A stretch of 64,000 bases of DNA, taken from contig WRNE01000001.1 in the NCBI GenBank assembly GCA_009776725.1, positions 45,804-109,803 on the forward strand, read 5' to 3'. Below the pieces are notes generated by a model. It ran no database searches, had not been told where the DNA came from, and worked only from the letters and a program-made list of their open reading frames with translations. This stretch comes from Coriobacteriia bacterium (lineage in GTDB: Bacteria; Actinomycetota; Coriobacteriia; Coriobacteriales; UBA8131). Each line of letters opens with the position of its first letter. Positions within the stretch are counted from its first letter, which is position 1. The position numbers and the translations under genes were made by a program. Positions 55,087-63,958 of this stretch are shown in pieces.

Positions 55087-55947
55087 TTATCTGCCCCTCA
55101 TAAACCGCCTGATCAATAAGGCCGTCACTGTGATAAGCAGTATTACGGCAACTATAGTGAATATCAGCACGCCGCTGGGCCGGGTGGGATTCTTTATTTG
55201 AGGCTCTTGGGCTGGGATCAGGTCTACTTGAGGCCGGGGGTTGGTAGCAGGGAGTTTGTCGTTTGACAGGTCGCTGAGGCAGATCCACGAATTCCGAATA
55301 CCCTGCCAGTAGTCGATAAAAGCCCATTCGTTGCCTTGTGGGTCCAGGTAGGCATGCCTGAAAACAAAGCCCTCGCCGAGGTCTTCTCCCGATATAGTGG
55401 CAACCGCTTCGCCTGAGCCTGGCCATTCGTAAACCATAATCTCTGTATTGGCATAAACCTCGTCATAGCTTCCCGCGTAAGGGTAGAATTCGTCTTGGTG
55501 GTCCTCGTAAAAACTCATGTAGTCATAGGCAAGCACCAGCTGGCTCATTAAAACCCAACCGTCTTTTTCAGCGCCCGTCAGCCGAGTGACCCCCCAGGCC
55601 TGGTTGCCGGCAGTGTACTCGGCGAAGATGACGATTATTTCGCCATTTGTTATGTATTTTATAACATCTGTCGACCCTGGCTCAGCCGCCAAGGCGATAT
55701 ACCCGTCCTCGCCATTGACAAAAAACGATCTGCTGACGTAAGTGACCTCATCGTAATGGTCTGCATAAAAGTCGTTTTGCGGCGGTATCAATGCATCTGC
55801 ACTGGCCAATGTATGAAAGAACAAGGAGTTCGACAGCAGTATGATGGCAAGAGTCGCTAGGGACAACTTCAAGTTCAGAGGGGGTAGCGCGCTTTTCGCA
55901 CTTTTACATGCATCGGCCTTGATGCCTTCGTTATTTATGATATGCAT
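55087..55947 (-). CDS. Secreted or membrane-anchored protein with SH3-like domains
   Basis: 286 residues: an N-terminal hydrophobic signal (about 28-50, cleavage near ASA-DA), an extracytoplasmic part, and a C-terminal helix (GVLIFTIVAVILLITVTALLI) followed by RRFMRGR. Two segments look like bacterial SH3 folds: one ending GWVLMSQLVLAYDY, the other ANTEIMVYEWPGSG...NEWAFIDY...SWICLSDL. Such domains often bind peptidoglycan peptides. Its position next to mreB and its topology suggest an envelope role; this is inferred. Confidence 0.75.
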   Translation of the reverse strand: MHIINNEGIKADACKSAKSALPPLNLKLSLATLAIILLSNSLFFHTLASADALIPPQNDFYADHYDEVTYVSRSFFVNGEDGYIALAAEPGSTDVIKYITNGEIIVIFAEYTAGNQAWGVTRLTGAEKDGWVLMSQLVLAYDYMSFYEDHQDEFYPYAGSYDEVYANTEIMVYEWPGSGEAVATISGEDLGEGFVFRHAYLDPQGNEWAFIDYWQGIRNSWICLSDLSNDKLPATNPRPQVDLIPAQEPQIKNPTRPSGVLIFTIVAVILLITVTALLIRRFMRGR

Positions 55948-56012
55948 GTCTGCGTCCTTTGAGCCTAGGGTACCGTTTATCGGGCGGACAGTTTAGGTAA
56001 ACTGCCTCAGCG

Positions 56013-56052
56013 AACTGGCATGCCCAACTGCCATGCCAAACTGCCATGCCCA
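56013..56052. repeat. Three 13-bp tandem repeats (AACTGCCATGCCC type)
   Basis: AACTGGCATGCCC, AACTGCCATGCCA and AACTGCCATGCCC follow one another immediately downstream of the stop codon of the SLH-like lipoprotein gene. They may form alternative stems in the 3' untranslated RNA. Confidence 0.7.
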
Positions 56053-56058
56053 GCTGTC

Positions 56059-57678
56059 CTAATCTATATCGCTAACAACAACGAGGTCAAACTCTTGTTC
56101 AAACACCCAATCGCCGTCACATGTTATCACTACATCACAATAAAGCATACCGATGTCGGACAAATCGATGACTTTAGTTGTGTCGCCCATGCTGTTGGCA
56201 ATAACCATGTCAGGCGGCACAGTGTTTGGATCTGTCTGCCAAGGGACAAGCCGAACCTCGAACGGCCCTGGACCTTGGTAGGAGACACGGTAGTGACCAA
56301 AGAACCCTAGCACAGGGATTACATAGTCGCCGGATCCAGAGCCTTCATAACGATGTGTCTGGCTTAATCGATAATACCCCTTGACTAGCCATTCCCCATC
56401 GGCTTGGACAGTATAGTCGTCGAGTGTCTCAGTGACAGCCAATACCACGCCTTTGTATTGTCCTGTACAACTAAACAGCACCTTGTCTCCCTGTAAAATA
56501 CTGAAGTCACCCGAACCCTTATAGTCGATATCCAGGTTGACCCGCATTGGGCCGTTATTCTTTATGACCGAGTCGCCAGAACCTTGGCTGAACAAGCAAA
56601 GCCCTCCTAGCACCGGCTCGGAAATTGGCAAGCCTAGCTCGTTGAACGGGTAATAGCACAATGCGGATATCGAGTATATCGAATCGTCATCATTGTATTC
56701 GACGACCAGGTAGTAGGCAGCATCGTCCCTATTGCTAACAACGTCCCCGTTGGCATCATAAAAGTATATCCCTGTATTAAAACGAGGTGCGTTTTGCCAG
56801 GTCCTTGCGTAGACAAACTCGGCTGCTGTACCAAAAACAAGCTCCGTCTCTGTCTTTGCGTCATTAGCACTAAGCCCATTGACTCTCCAGGGACTATCGA
56901 AGGAGGAGTATATGCATATGCTGCTCACGAACCCTCTCTGATAAGCAGGCAAGTATATAAACTCGATACCATCAAGCCTATATAACCAATTACCCTCGAT
57001 CGGCATGTCGGTAACTGACGACAATGAATCGTTATTCATACCTAAATTGATAAGCTGGCTTGTACCAGTGTGGCTAAAACCAAGTTTCGAGTAATCTACT
57101 TCGTTAGGTTGGGTTGAAAAACCAGATATCTCTAGAGTCTGTTTAAAGCCTAGATCCAATGCGTACAACAGCTCGGCCTCGGTTATATAACCAAGAGGCT
57201 CAAAAACGTCAAGGTCTCCAAACAGCAGGCTGTATCCTTCTGCAAACAAGACATAGTCGATTGCCCAATCAGGGATATCGCCAAAATTCGGCCATTTTCT
57301 AATCTGGTCGAAGTGCCTGGTGATATTAGCGTCGTCCGAATGAATTCTCTCAAGACTATGCTCATATAAGTCTGCATAACAGCCTGAAAGGATTGCTGCG
57401 CACTCATATCTAGCCAATACTTTGTCTCCCTCGAATGACCTGCCATCAATCCAAGAAAGGCTATTACTATGTTGCGCCCAGACAACAGCCTCGGCATATG
57501 GTTTCCCTGATATGTCGTCAAAGGTTGTAGTGTTCTCATAATTGTTGAAAGCAAAGAAGTCAAATATTATCTGCATAGCCTCGCCCCGGGTCAAAGCTTC
57601 TTTGTTGATCGGAGGCGAAGTTGTACATGATGTTCCTAGAGTTAGGACAATAGCGAGAATTAGTAATGATTTTTTCAT
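56059..57678 (-). CDS. Probable lipoprotein with SLH-like N-terminal region
   Basis: 539 residues. MKKSLLILAIVLTLGTSC gives a lipoprotein-type signal with a weak lipobox before Cys18. After it come segments resembling S-layer-homology repeats: LTRGEAMQIIFDFF with FDDISGKPYAEAVVWA, LARYECAAILS, then PNFGDIPDWAIDYVLFAEGYSLLFGD. The remaining 350 residues are beta-rich and contain several GSGD-type turns (EGSGSGDYVIP, YKGSGDFSI). The start at 57678 is preferred over the longer frame because AGGGGGT lies just upstream. Function unknown; surface attachment is inferred. It is flanked by tandem repeats on both sides. Confidence 0.72.
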   Translation of the reverse strand: MKKSLLILAIVLTLGTSCTTSPPINKEALTRGEAMQIIFDFFAFNNYENTTTFDDISGKPYAEAVVWAQHSNSLSWIDGRSFEGDKVLARYECAAILSGCYADLYEHSLERIHSDDANITRHFDQIRKWPNFGDIPDWAIDYVLFAEGYSLLFGDLDVFEPLGYITEAELLYALDLGFKQTLEISGFSTQPNEVDYSKLGFSHTGTSQLINLGMNNDSLSSVTDMPIEGNWLYRLDGIEFIYLPAYQRGFVSSICIYSSFDSPWRVNGLSANDAKTETELVFGTAAEFVYARTWQNAPRFNTGIYFYDANGDVVSNRDDAAYYLVVEYNDDDSIYSISALCYYPFNELGLPISEPVLGGLCLFSQGSGDSVIKNNGPMRVNLDIDYKGSGDFSILQGDKVLFSCTGQYKGVVLAVTETLDDYTVQADGEWLVKGYYRLSQTHRYEGSGSGDYVIPVLGFFGHYRVSYQGPGPFEVRLVPWQTDPNTVPPDMVIANSMGDTTKVIDLSDIGMLYCDVVITCDGDWVFEQEFDLVVVSDID

Positions 57679-57912
57679 GTCTACCCCCTGGTTCGTTATT
57701 TGTTTAAACAAACAAAGTTAGCTGGATTCTTTATCGACCACGACCTTGTAAATTACTATCAGTCTATTTTATGAGAGCTTGCTCGTTGATCCAATTGTAC
57801 GCTCGTTTAGATGAATAGACAAGCACTTAAGCCCTCCCATAATGCATATGACATCCACAAAATCAGTGCACCATGCAATATAGTTGCACAATAAGAAGAA
57901 CCGCGACTATTG

Positions 57913-57955
57913 CACTAGCCACTCAAACTAGCCTCTAAACTAGCCTCTCAAACTA
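57913..57955. repeat. Tandem 12/13-bp repeats downstream of ndk
   Basis: On the minus strand the units TAGTTTGAGAGGC, TAGTTTAGAGGC and TAGTTTGAGTGGC run in tandem, with a partial fourth TAG. They lie just after the ndk stop in the approximately 300-bp gap (57679-57977) before the SLH-like gene. I see no gene in that gap. Confidence 0.65.
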
Positions 57956-57977
57956 TCCTAAGCCGCTTGGCGCTGCT

Positions 57978-58379
57978 CTATCCAAAGAATATGGCAATTT
58001 CGCGTTCAGCTGACTCAAGCGAGTCTGATCCATGTATCACATTCGCATCCATGACAAGCCCGAAGTCTCCACGGATTGTCCCAGGTGCGGCTTCGAGCGG
58101 GTTCGTGGCACCCATCAGCTTGCGGCAAACCTGCACAGCGTCTGTGCCCGAAATAACCATCTTTACGACAGGGCCTGATGTGATATAGGAAATCAGCCCA
58201 TCATAAAAAGGCTTGCCCTCGTGCTCAGCGTAGTTGGCAGTAGCTTGGTCTTGGCTGACCATGCCCATCTCAAGGCGTTCAACCACTAAGCCGACACGCT
58301 CAAAACGCCCGATGATCTCCCCAATATGCCTATTAGCCACAGCATCTGGCTTCAGCATGCAAAATGTTCTTTCAGTCAT
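57978..58379 (-). CDS. ndk: Nucleoside diphosphate kinase
   Basis: 133 residues. It transfers the gamma phosphate of ATP to nucleoside diphosphates through a phosphohistidine. The active-site His116 is in NVIHGSDS, and TFCMLKPDAVANRHIGEII, the GPVV loop and GTIRGDFG are all intact. Length is typical for a compact bacterial enzyme. Start ATG with GAAGGGA upstream. It stands between the TPR protein gene and the SLH-like gene. Confidence 0.97.
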   Translation of the reverse strand: MTERTFCMLKPDAVANRHIGEIIGRFERVGLVVERLEMGMVSQDQATANYAEHEGKPFYDGLISYITSGPVVKMVISGTDAVQVCRKLMGATNPLEAAPGTIRGDFGLVMDANVIHGSDSLESAEREIAIFFG

Positions 58380-58440
58380 TTAATTCTTCCCTTCGTGAGC
58401 TAGTTAGTTTGATTTGCCAGCATGTAAGCAAGCAGCACGA

Positions 58441-59784
58441 TTATTGGTTTTGGGATGCAAAAATCAACTCGATACCGTTTATCTTCCAGCCCACTCCGTC
58501 TCGCACAAGATTGACACGGTAATGCACAATCCCTCCCTCTGGCAACCGGACGTCTACCACTGCCTCAGACTCACTTATCGACCGGTCCATAGTACGAATC
58601 GTTACAGCAGACGAATCAACCTCTGCCACTGCCTGGATCATGCGAGCAAACGCAACTGGGTCAGCTTGGGCATCGTCGATCCAGTATGAAGAGACCTCGG
58701 TACCTTTTGCATGACTGTCGAAAAAGCCGTTGATCACTGCTTTTTGCGATGGAAAGCCAAGACCTTGGGTAAAGGCTAAAATCCCACTTCCAAAAACCAA
58801 CACGACCGCAGCTAGCACCCCGACCAAAATCTTCAGGCCCGCACTGCTCGTGTTACGCTCGCGCCGCAGCTGTCGTTTCGAAACAGCAATCAGCTCTTCA
58901 TCGGTCGCGGTGAAGAAGTCGATCTCGTTGTCTGATTGCGAGTCAGTCCCAAAAGTCAAAATACTGCTTACCTCGGTGTCAAGGGCACGGAGGCTGCTGG
59001 AATCCTCAAGCGAAGGATTTGATCCTGTTGATGACATTGCAATACTCGCTAGCACGCTAGGATCAGTTGGAGACGCCAGGGCCATGCGGGCTTGCGCCAG
59101 TTGGGTCAGAGACCGTTCTGAGAGCTGGTAGTTGCCTCCCATGAGGGCGTCATTGAAGGCTTGGACCGCTTCGGTAAACTGCCCATCAGCAAAATAGGCA
59201 TTTGCCAAACGCTCGTAGGTACGGTTCAAGGTGCTTCCGGTAACACGAAAATCCAATATCGCCAAATACGCCTCGACTGCATCAGCGGGACGGTCTAAAG
59301 ACGAAAAGGACGAACCGAGGTTCATCAAGGCCTTCACAGGATTAGGGTTGTTAGGGTCAAGCGCTGCTGTCCGATAAGCCGTGCCAGCATCTACAATCCT
59401 GCCTAGTTTGGAAAGAGCATTGCCAAGCCCCATCCAAGCACGATATGGCGCCGAGTACTCTGTGTCGTCTAAAGCGGACTGAAACTCGACAATCGCATCC
59501 TCGTTCCTGTCAATCGCCGACAGGGCTGTTCCCAGGTTTACATGGATCGATCCACGTTCGGAGTAATTGTCGTCTTCCAAGGATTTGCGATAGACGGCTA
59601 CTGCCTCCTCATACCGCTCCACCTTGACCAGGCAATTGCCTAGCCGATGGTAGATCAGCCCAGCGTCACCAGGCCCAAAACTAGCTGAATCGGTAGTCAA
59701 ACAAAGATAATACCCCTCGAGCGCTTTTATGTAATCACCAGAGTTGTAAGCTATGGTTGCATTACTATAGTTCTCGCTATTCAC
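58441..59784 (-). CDS. TPR-repeat membrane protein
   Basis: 447 residues. Residues 1 to about 235 are consecutive tetratricopeptide repeats (YHRLGNCLVKVERYEEAVAVYRKSL, LGNALSKLGRIVDAGTAYRTA and others). A linker follows, then one membrane helix (GLKILVGVLAAVVLVFGSGI, about 318-340) and a ~100-residue domain outside the membrane. By topology the TPR part is cytoplasmic and could scaffold partner proteins. The start is GTG with GGAGGACAACAG upstream. Specific partner unknown. Confidence 0.82.
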   Translation of the reverse strand: MNSENYSNATIAYNSGDYIKALEGYYLCLTTDSASFGPGDAGLIYHRLGNCLVKVERYEEAVAVYRKSLEDDNYSERGSIHVNLGTALSAIDRNEDAIVEFQSALDDTEYSAPYRAWMGLGNALSKLGRIVDAGTAYRTAALDPNNPNPVKALMNLGSSFSSLDRPADAVEAYLAILDFRVTGSTLNRTYERLANAYFADGQFTEAVQAFNDALMGGNYQLSERSLTQLAQARMALASPTDPSVLASIAMSSTGSNPSLEDSSSLRALDTEVSSILTFGTDSQSDNEIDFFTATDEELIAVSKRQLRRERNTSSAGLKILVGVLAAVVLVFGSGILAFTQGLGFPSQKAVINGFFDSHAKGTEVSSYWIDDAQADPVAFARMIQAVAEVDSSAVTIRTMDRSISESEAVVDVRLPEGGIVHYRVNLVRDGVGWKINGIELIFASQNQ

Positions 59785-59881
59785 CTGTTGTCCTCCATTT
59801 ATAGTGTGTTTGGGTGTGCAAATTAAATATGTCTTCCTATTCTACATAAAGCTACGTGCTTCAGTAAACAGAATATAGCAT

Positions 59882-60403
59882 CTACTCGATAACGATTGTT
59901 TCTATTACATCCCCTATTGTCAGACTGTGGATAAGAACCAGCGACTGGTCATCTGCCACATCGCCGAATACCGTATAGTTTGCATCGAGGAACTCTTGCG
60001 GGCCAAGGCAAAAATAAAACTGAGAGCCTGCTGAGTCTGGGTCTGAGGCACGGGCCATGGCCAAAGTGCCGTCTAGGTGATGGTTGTTTGGATTGGTCGT
60101 CCATTCGCCTTTGATAGAATATCCTGGACCACCGGTCCCAGGAGCAGGGTTGCCCTCGCCTCTAGCTACTTGGTCAGGACTGAGACTGCGAGTGTTCGGA
60201 CAGCCTCCTTGAATAACAAAATCAGGCACATGACGATGAAACTTTAGATTGTCATAAAAGCCCTTTTGGGCTAGCTCGACAAAGTTCCCAACATGAATGG
60301 GAGCGTCTTTGCCAGCTAATTTCACCCGTATATCTCCTTTTGAGGTTTTTATTACCGCAACCTCTTCACCAGTCGGTTGGTATTCAGGCGTATAAATTGC
60401 CAT
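59882..60403 (-). CDS. Peptidyl-prolyl cis-trans isomerase, cyclophilin type
   Basis: 173 residues with the cyclophilin core: IKTSKGDIRVKLAGKDAPIHVGNFVELA, FYDNLKFHRHVPDFVIQGG (catalytic Arg/Phe region), LAMARASDPDSAGSQFYFCL and FGDVADD. It accelerates prolyl bond rotation in folding proteins. No signal peptide, so cytoplasmic. ATG at 60403 is chosen because AGGAGAGACA precedes it; an upstream in-frame start lacks a site. Confidence 0.93.
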   Translation of the reverse strand: MAIYTPEYQPTGEEVAVIKTSKGDIRVKLAGKDAPIHVGNFVELAQKGFYDNLKFHRHVPDFVIQGGCPNTRSLSPDQVARGEGNPAPGTGGPGYSIKGEWTTNPNNHHLDGTLAMARASDPDSAGSQFYFCLGPQEFLDANYTVFGDVADDQSLVLIHSLTIGDVIETIVIE

Positions 60404-60531
60404 TGTCTCTCCTAACATCGGGTTATTGAACATAGATTTTGACAAAATAACAGGTGATTTGTCAAACAGGTTATGTTTGAGGATTCCCAGTGCTCCATTT
60501 TCTTAAGCAATAGGTCAATACTTTTAAAACT

Positions 60532-60726
60532 ATGAAGTTGCGAATGAAAGATAAAATCGGTTCATTTATTAATGCTCCTCAGCCTCCAAGTTATGGCTAT
60601 GCAGTAGTCACCGATACATCCACAGTCTCGAAGACCCTCGGCTAGACCTTGGTTTCGGGCCCAGAAGACAAATACATCAAGCTTATCGAAAAGACAAGAA
60701 TTCGAGTGTCTTTTGTAACCTACTAA
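60532..60726 (+). pseudogene. Small plus-strand gene remnant interrupted by an amber codon
   Basis: From ATG 60532 one frame reads 37 codons, meets TAG (60643-60645) and continues another 26 codons to TAA (60724-60726). The translation looks protein-like on both sides (PPSYGYAVVTD; SGPEDKYIKLIEKTRIRV). It might be the N-terminal fragment of a transposase or another decayed gene, but I cannot name the family. No clear ribosome site. Confidence 0.3.
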
Positions 60727-60763
60727 AACATCAAGAAACAACTATTCATAGGGTTTTCTTATA

Positions 60764-60806
60764 CAAAACAGCAGGTCAGAGGCTGTTTTTTATCCATCTG
60801 ACCTGC
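60764..60806 (-). terminator. Terminator downstream of tRNA-Arg
   Basis: GCAGGTCAGA (minus strand, 60806-60797) pairs perfectly with TCTGACCTGC (60780-60771) across a 16-nt loop. TGTTTTGT follows. It lies 10 nt after the tRNA 3' CCA and fits termination of a single-tRNA transcript. Confidence 0.75.
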
Positions 60807-60815
60807 GAGTCTACA

Positions 60816-60891
60816 TGGTGCCCCCTATAGGATTCGAACCTACGGCCTATTGCTCCGGAGGCAATCGCTCTATCCCCTGAGCTAAGAGGGC
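60816..60891 (-). tRNA. tRNA-Arg (anticodon CCG)
   Basis: A 76-nt cloverleaf reads on the minus strand. The acceptor is GCCCTCT/AGGGGGC (one G-U), the D arm GCTC/GAGC, and the anticodon arm ATTGC-CTCCGGA-GCAAT with anticodon CCG. The T arm is GTAGG-TTCGAAT-CCTAT and the 3' CCA is encoded. It reads the CGG arginine codon. A promoter candidate (TTTACT, 16 nt, TATCAT) is visible about 35 nt upstream. Confidence 0.97.
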
Positions 60892-61438
60892 ATGTATGAA
60901 CAAGTGCGAAAATGACACTTATTAACACTGCATGATAGTTTATTTCATTGATTAGTAAAATCCTTCGAAAACCGATCGTTTCCTGCTTTTTTTCATTCAT
61001 TCCCGCAAATCATGCCTTGTTTTGACCATTCACAAGCCTTGAGCATTACATGAGCAATTGAGTTTATACTTGTTTTGACTTGAGTCTTCACAGCTACTAT
61101 AACTGGTATTTCTAGATCTGGGATAAATATTCATATAAGCTTCCGCTTATCCGGTGCTTCTTTCAGCAAGGATCTACTGAAGCAGAATCGTCAAGTACTA
61201 TTCTTAGCCTATTACGTTTATTTGACCAAGTGGCATATAGATAATTTATAATATAATACTAACGTATCGGTTTACCACACCCGCAGGGCAATCGCAGGTG
61301 CATACCCCCTACCCCAGACTCAGTGTTTGAAGGAGCAGATCCTTTTCGTGTTTGGTCGGTTCTCTAATCCAGCGCCAAGCGCAGGCGTACACCTACAACA
61401 TCGCCAGATGTTGGCAGGTACAGGATAATAGCTAAAGC
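60892..61438. other. 547-bp gap: tRNA promoter, structured DNA, strong plus-strand promoter
   Basis: The tRNA-proximal part is AT-rich with promoter-like elements. Further on are an ATAAGC-TTCC-GCTTAT hairpin (61135-61150) and a plus-strand TTGACC...TATAATATAAT (61222-61257, spacing about 19). Next to the ferredoxin stop lies a GC-richer stretch with two hairpin-capable segments on the minus strand: ACCTGCCAACATC-TGGC-GATGTTGTAGGT and CACCTGC...GCGGGTG. No protein gene is seen. The structured part may be the ferredoxin mRNA 3' end or a small RNA. Confidence 0.4.
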
Positions 61439-61615
61439 TCAGGGAAGGCTTAGTGCCCCTTGTTCGCATACTTCGGTGCAACGGCCGCACTCTACGCACT
61501 CGTCTGGATCTTCTTGAAAGGCTTTCCCATCGACGAGGGTGAATAATTCCAAGGGGCATTCATCGACACATTCTCCGTCCCCTGTGCAAAGCTCAAGATC
61601 AATAATCACTGCCAT
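61439..61615 (-). CDS. Small ferredoxin (58 residues) with CxxDxxC first motif
   Basis: A 58-residue iron-sulfur protein opening MAVIIDLELC. The second motif is complete (CVECGRCTEVC). The first reads C10-TGDGE-C16-VDE-C20-P: the usual second Cys of CxxCxxCxxxCP is Asp13. Ferredoxins with this CxxDxxC pattern can hold a 3Fe-4S cluster or use Asp as fourth ligand (family knowledge). The protein carries electrons between cytoplasmic redox enzymes; partners are not encoded nearby. GTGAGGATGT upstream gives a strong ribosome site. It is monocistronic by position. Confidence 0.9.
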   Translation of the reverse strand: MAVIIDLELCTGDGECVDECPLELFTLVDGKAFQEDPDECVECGRCTEVCEQGALSLP

Positions 61616-61792
61616 ACATCCTCACTTCTTTAATGTTGCGCAAACAATATGCCTGCTGTATTTGTGTAAAAAAGCCTCTTTGCAGTTCGTACAAACTTCC
61701 TGGTAGTATCCAAACTACTAATTAAGACTTTTTTTATAGCACATCTCTCTAAGCACCAAATACCGATTAATGGCTGTTACACTTATATCACA

Positions 61793-63103
61793 ATGCAACA
61801 TGAAGTAACCATCGAATCGCTTGTTTATACGGGGGCGGGACTCTCTCATCTTACCGATGGCCGGGTAGTGTTTGTCCCTGGTGCTCTGCCAGGCGACCAA
61901 GTTCTCATCGAAACCACTGCCGACAAGAAGCGCTATTCAGAAGCTAAAGTACTAGATATATTAGACTCTAGTGAGCATCGCCTTGCAGCCCCTTGCATCT
62001 ATGCCGATGTATGCGGTGGCTGCCCCTGGCAGACCCTTGGCTACGAACAACAGCTTATATGGAAACGCCGATTCATTGTAGATGCCCTTGTCCGCATTGG
62101 AGGGATCCCAGAAGCAGACAGCCTGGTCAGCGAAGCCTGTGCTTCTCCACATATTTGGAATTATCGGAACAAGGTCGAGTTCAGTGTGATGAATGTGAAC
62201 CAGCGGCTGCAGCTGGTCATGCATGAAGCAGGGAGCAACCAGGCGACTGCCATTAAACGCTGCCTCTTGCTTCCGCTGCATTTGACCGACTTGCCTGGGC
62301 AGTTGGCGGGCAGTTTGAACTATGCTCTGCAAAATGAGGCGGTTAGGCCGTATCGCTTGGGGTTTCGTTACTCTGCGCAAACCAAGCAAAGCGAGTTGGC
62401 GCTGTGGAGCATGCCTACCGGTATGCGGCGCCATTTCGTCGCCCAGCTGCTAAGCCAAACAGTGGCCACAAGCTCCTTGGTGAGGGTTTTGAGCCGGGCA
62501 GAGGATGCCAGCCGGGACGTGCTGAAGACCGAGGTCTTGTCTGGACGCGGCTATTGGTCAGAGGATGTCTTGGGCACTCGCTATGCTGTCTCTGCTCCAT
62601 CGTTTTTCCAGGTCAACACGGATGTCGCGGAGCTGATGGTTGCCTACGTCATGGGCTTGGTTGCCCGTCCCGACAAACATGTCTGGGACCTCTACTCGGG
62701 AGTCGGGACATTCAGCCTTCCGCTGGCAAAGGCTGGAGCGACGGTCAGCGCAGTCGAAATAGCCGGTTCGTCCATTCGCGACCTGCGGCGGAACCTGAAA
62801 GCCAGCCGCCTGACTGAGACGGTCGATGTCTTCCCCGGTGACACCGGGCGCGTCATCGGCACCTTGCGCCCAGCCGACCTGGCAATCGTCGACCCGCCCG
62901 CATCGGGCATCGACCAAAATGTCACAAACCAGCTCATCCAAGCCCCGCTCAGCGATTTGGTCTACGTTTCGTGCAACCCCCAGACCTTGGCGCGGGATGC
63001 CAAACGCCTTGATGAGGGCGGCTTTTCACTGGTATCGGCCCGACCTTTTGACCTTTTTCCCCAGACTTTTCATGTGGAGACGATCGCTGTCTTTCGACGA
63101 TGA
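61793..63103 (+). CDS. RlmD/RumA-type RNA (uracil-5-)-methyltransferase
   Basis: 436 residues of the TrmA/RlmCD family. Residues 1-55 form a TRAM RNA-binding domain (EVTIESLVYTGAGLSHLTDGRVVFVPGALPGD). A 4Fe-4S motif follows: C68, C74, C77 (CIYADVCGGC) with a later Cys in IKRC. The methyltransferase part has SFFQVNT, WDLYSGVGTFSLPLA (SAM binding), DPPASGID and the nucleophile C394 in VYVSCNPQTL. It makes 5-methyluridine in 23S rRNA; the target position cannot be read from sequence. No Shine-Dalgarno precedes ATG 61793, but TACACT and TATATC elements lie within 15 nt, so a leaderless or very short-leader mRNA is possible. Confidence 0.92.
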   Translation: MQHEVTIESLVYTGAGLSHLTDGRVVFVPGALPGDQVLIETTADKKRYSEAKVLDILDSSEHRLAAPCIYADVCGGCPWQTLGYEQQLIWKRRFIVDALVRIGGIPEADSLVSEACASPHIWNYRNKVEFSVMNVNQRLQLVMHEAGSNQATAIKRCLLLPLHLTDLPGQLAGSLNYALQNEAVRPYRLGFRYSAQTKQSELALWSMPTGMRRHFVAQLLSQTVATSSLVRVLSRAEDASRDVLKTEVLSGRGYWSEDVLGTRYAVSAPSFFQVNTDVAELMVAYVMGLVARPDKHVWDLYSGVGTFSLPLAKAGATVSAVEIAGSSIRDLRRNLKASRLTETVDVFPGDTGRVIGTLRPADLAIVDPPASGIDQNVTNQLIQAPLSDLVYVSCNPQTLARDAKRLDEGGFSLVSARPFDLFPQTFHVETIAVFRR

Positions 63104-63210
63104 AAGGCTGTCCAAGCATGATACTTTGCATGAGTGTTGTCTTGGCAGGGGCTATGTTCGCAGACCGCTAGATGGTTAATTTAGGGCAAGGCCAAGGGCT
63201 TATCCACAGT

Positions 63211-63720
63211 TTAGTCTTTGCCCTCATCGGTATGCTCCGAGTTGGCTTGATCGTCCTTTTCTGGCTTTAGCAGGCCCTGTGCCTCTGCAGCGGCTGACTT
63301 GTCAGAGGCCCGCCATGCCTCGTTTTCGGTAATTGTGATCACTCCGGAGCTAGGCTTGATCGTTTTGATGCGCCGGGAGAAGTAATAGTGCATAAAGACG
63401 ATCATCGAGGCCATGAAGACCTTGACGAAGACGATGGGCACGAATATCAAGGGGATGCACATCATGATGGTGGCCAAGGTAAGGATGTAGACTTTGGTCT
63501 TTCTGGTCATAGAGCGGCTCTTGATGAAGCTGTCCAGATGGTCTTGGTAGAGCTTTGTCGAGGTGAACCAGCGGTCGAAGCGGGCTGATCCGCGGGAGAA
63601 GAAGAATGAGGCAAGCAGTAAAAAAGGCGTCGTCGGCAAGACCGGGACGAAAGCTCCCGCAGCAGCAAGCCCAAAACAGATCAGGCCGAGGAAGATATAA
63701 AGTATACGCAAAGGGTTCAA
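63211..63720 (-). CDS. DUF454 (YbaN-like) inner-membrane protein
   Basis: 169 residues. The N-terminus matches DUF454: a hydrophobic helix, then FVPVLPTTPFLLLASFFFSRGSARFDRWF, then further helices (about 77-115). A polar, charged C-terminal tail of ~50 residues is longer than in the short family members. The start is TTG at 63720 preceded by GGGAGGGG. It is convergent with the methyltransferase gene. The family function is unknown. Confidence 0.88.
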   Translation of the reverse strand: MNPLRILYIFLGLICFGLAAAGAFVPVLPTTPFLLLASFFFSRGSARFDRWFTSTKLYQDHLDSFIKSRSMTRKTKVYILTLATIMMCIPLIFVPIVFVKVFMASMIVFMHYYFSRRIKTIKPSSGVITITENEAWRASDKSAAAEAQGLLKPEKDDQANSEHTDEGKD

Positions 63721-63958
63721 TGCCCCTCCCTAGTAACAAAAGCCCGTTAATCGTAAGCCAATGATAAGTGCATTCTATTCGATCTGCGTCCTGCTTGCTG
63801 GTAGGGCTTACAAATGTTCAATGCTTGTTTAATCACAGCGGTGGATGTTTTTGGGTTGTGTACGATTAGTTCTGTAAATTCATTTTTAACCATCCAGTAG
63901 AAAAGATGGCCAAAGTCCTTCAAGATGTTTTTAACGAAAAACTTTCTAAGGAGGAACA

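Noticed and set aside
61320..61559. 79-codon minus-strand frame
   Set aside because: Overlaps the 58-residue ferredoxin in another frame; the ferredoxin has conserved Cys motifs and a strong ribosome site.
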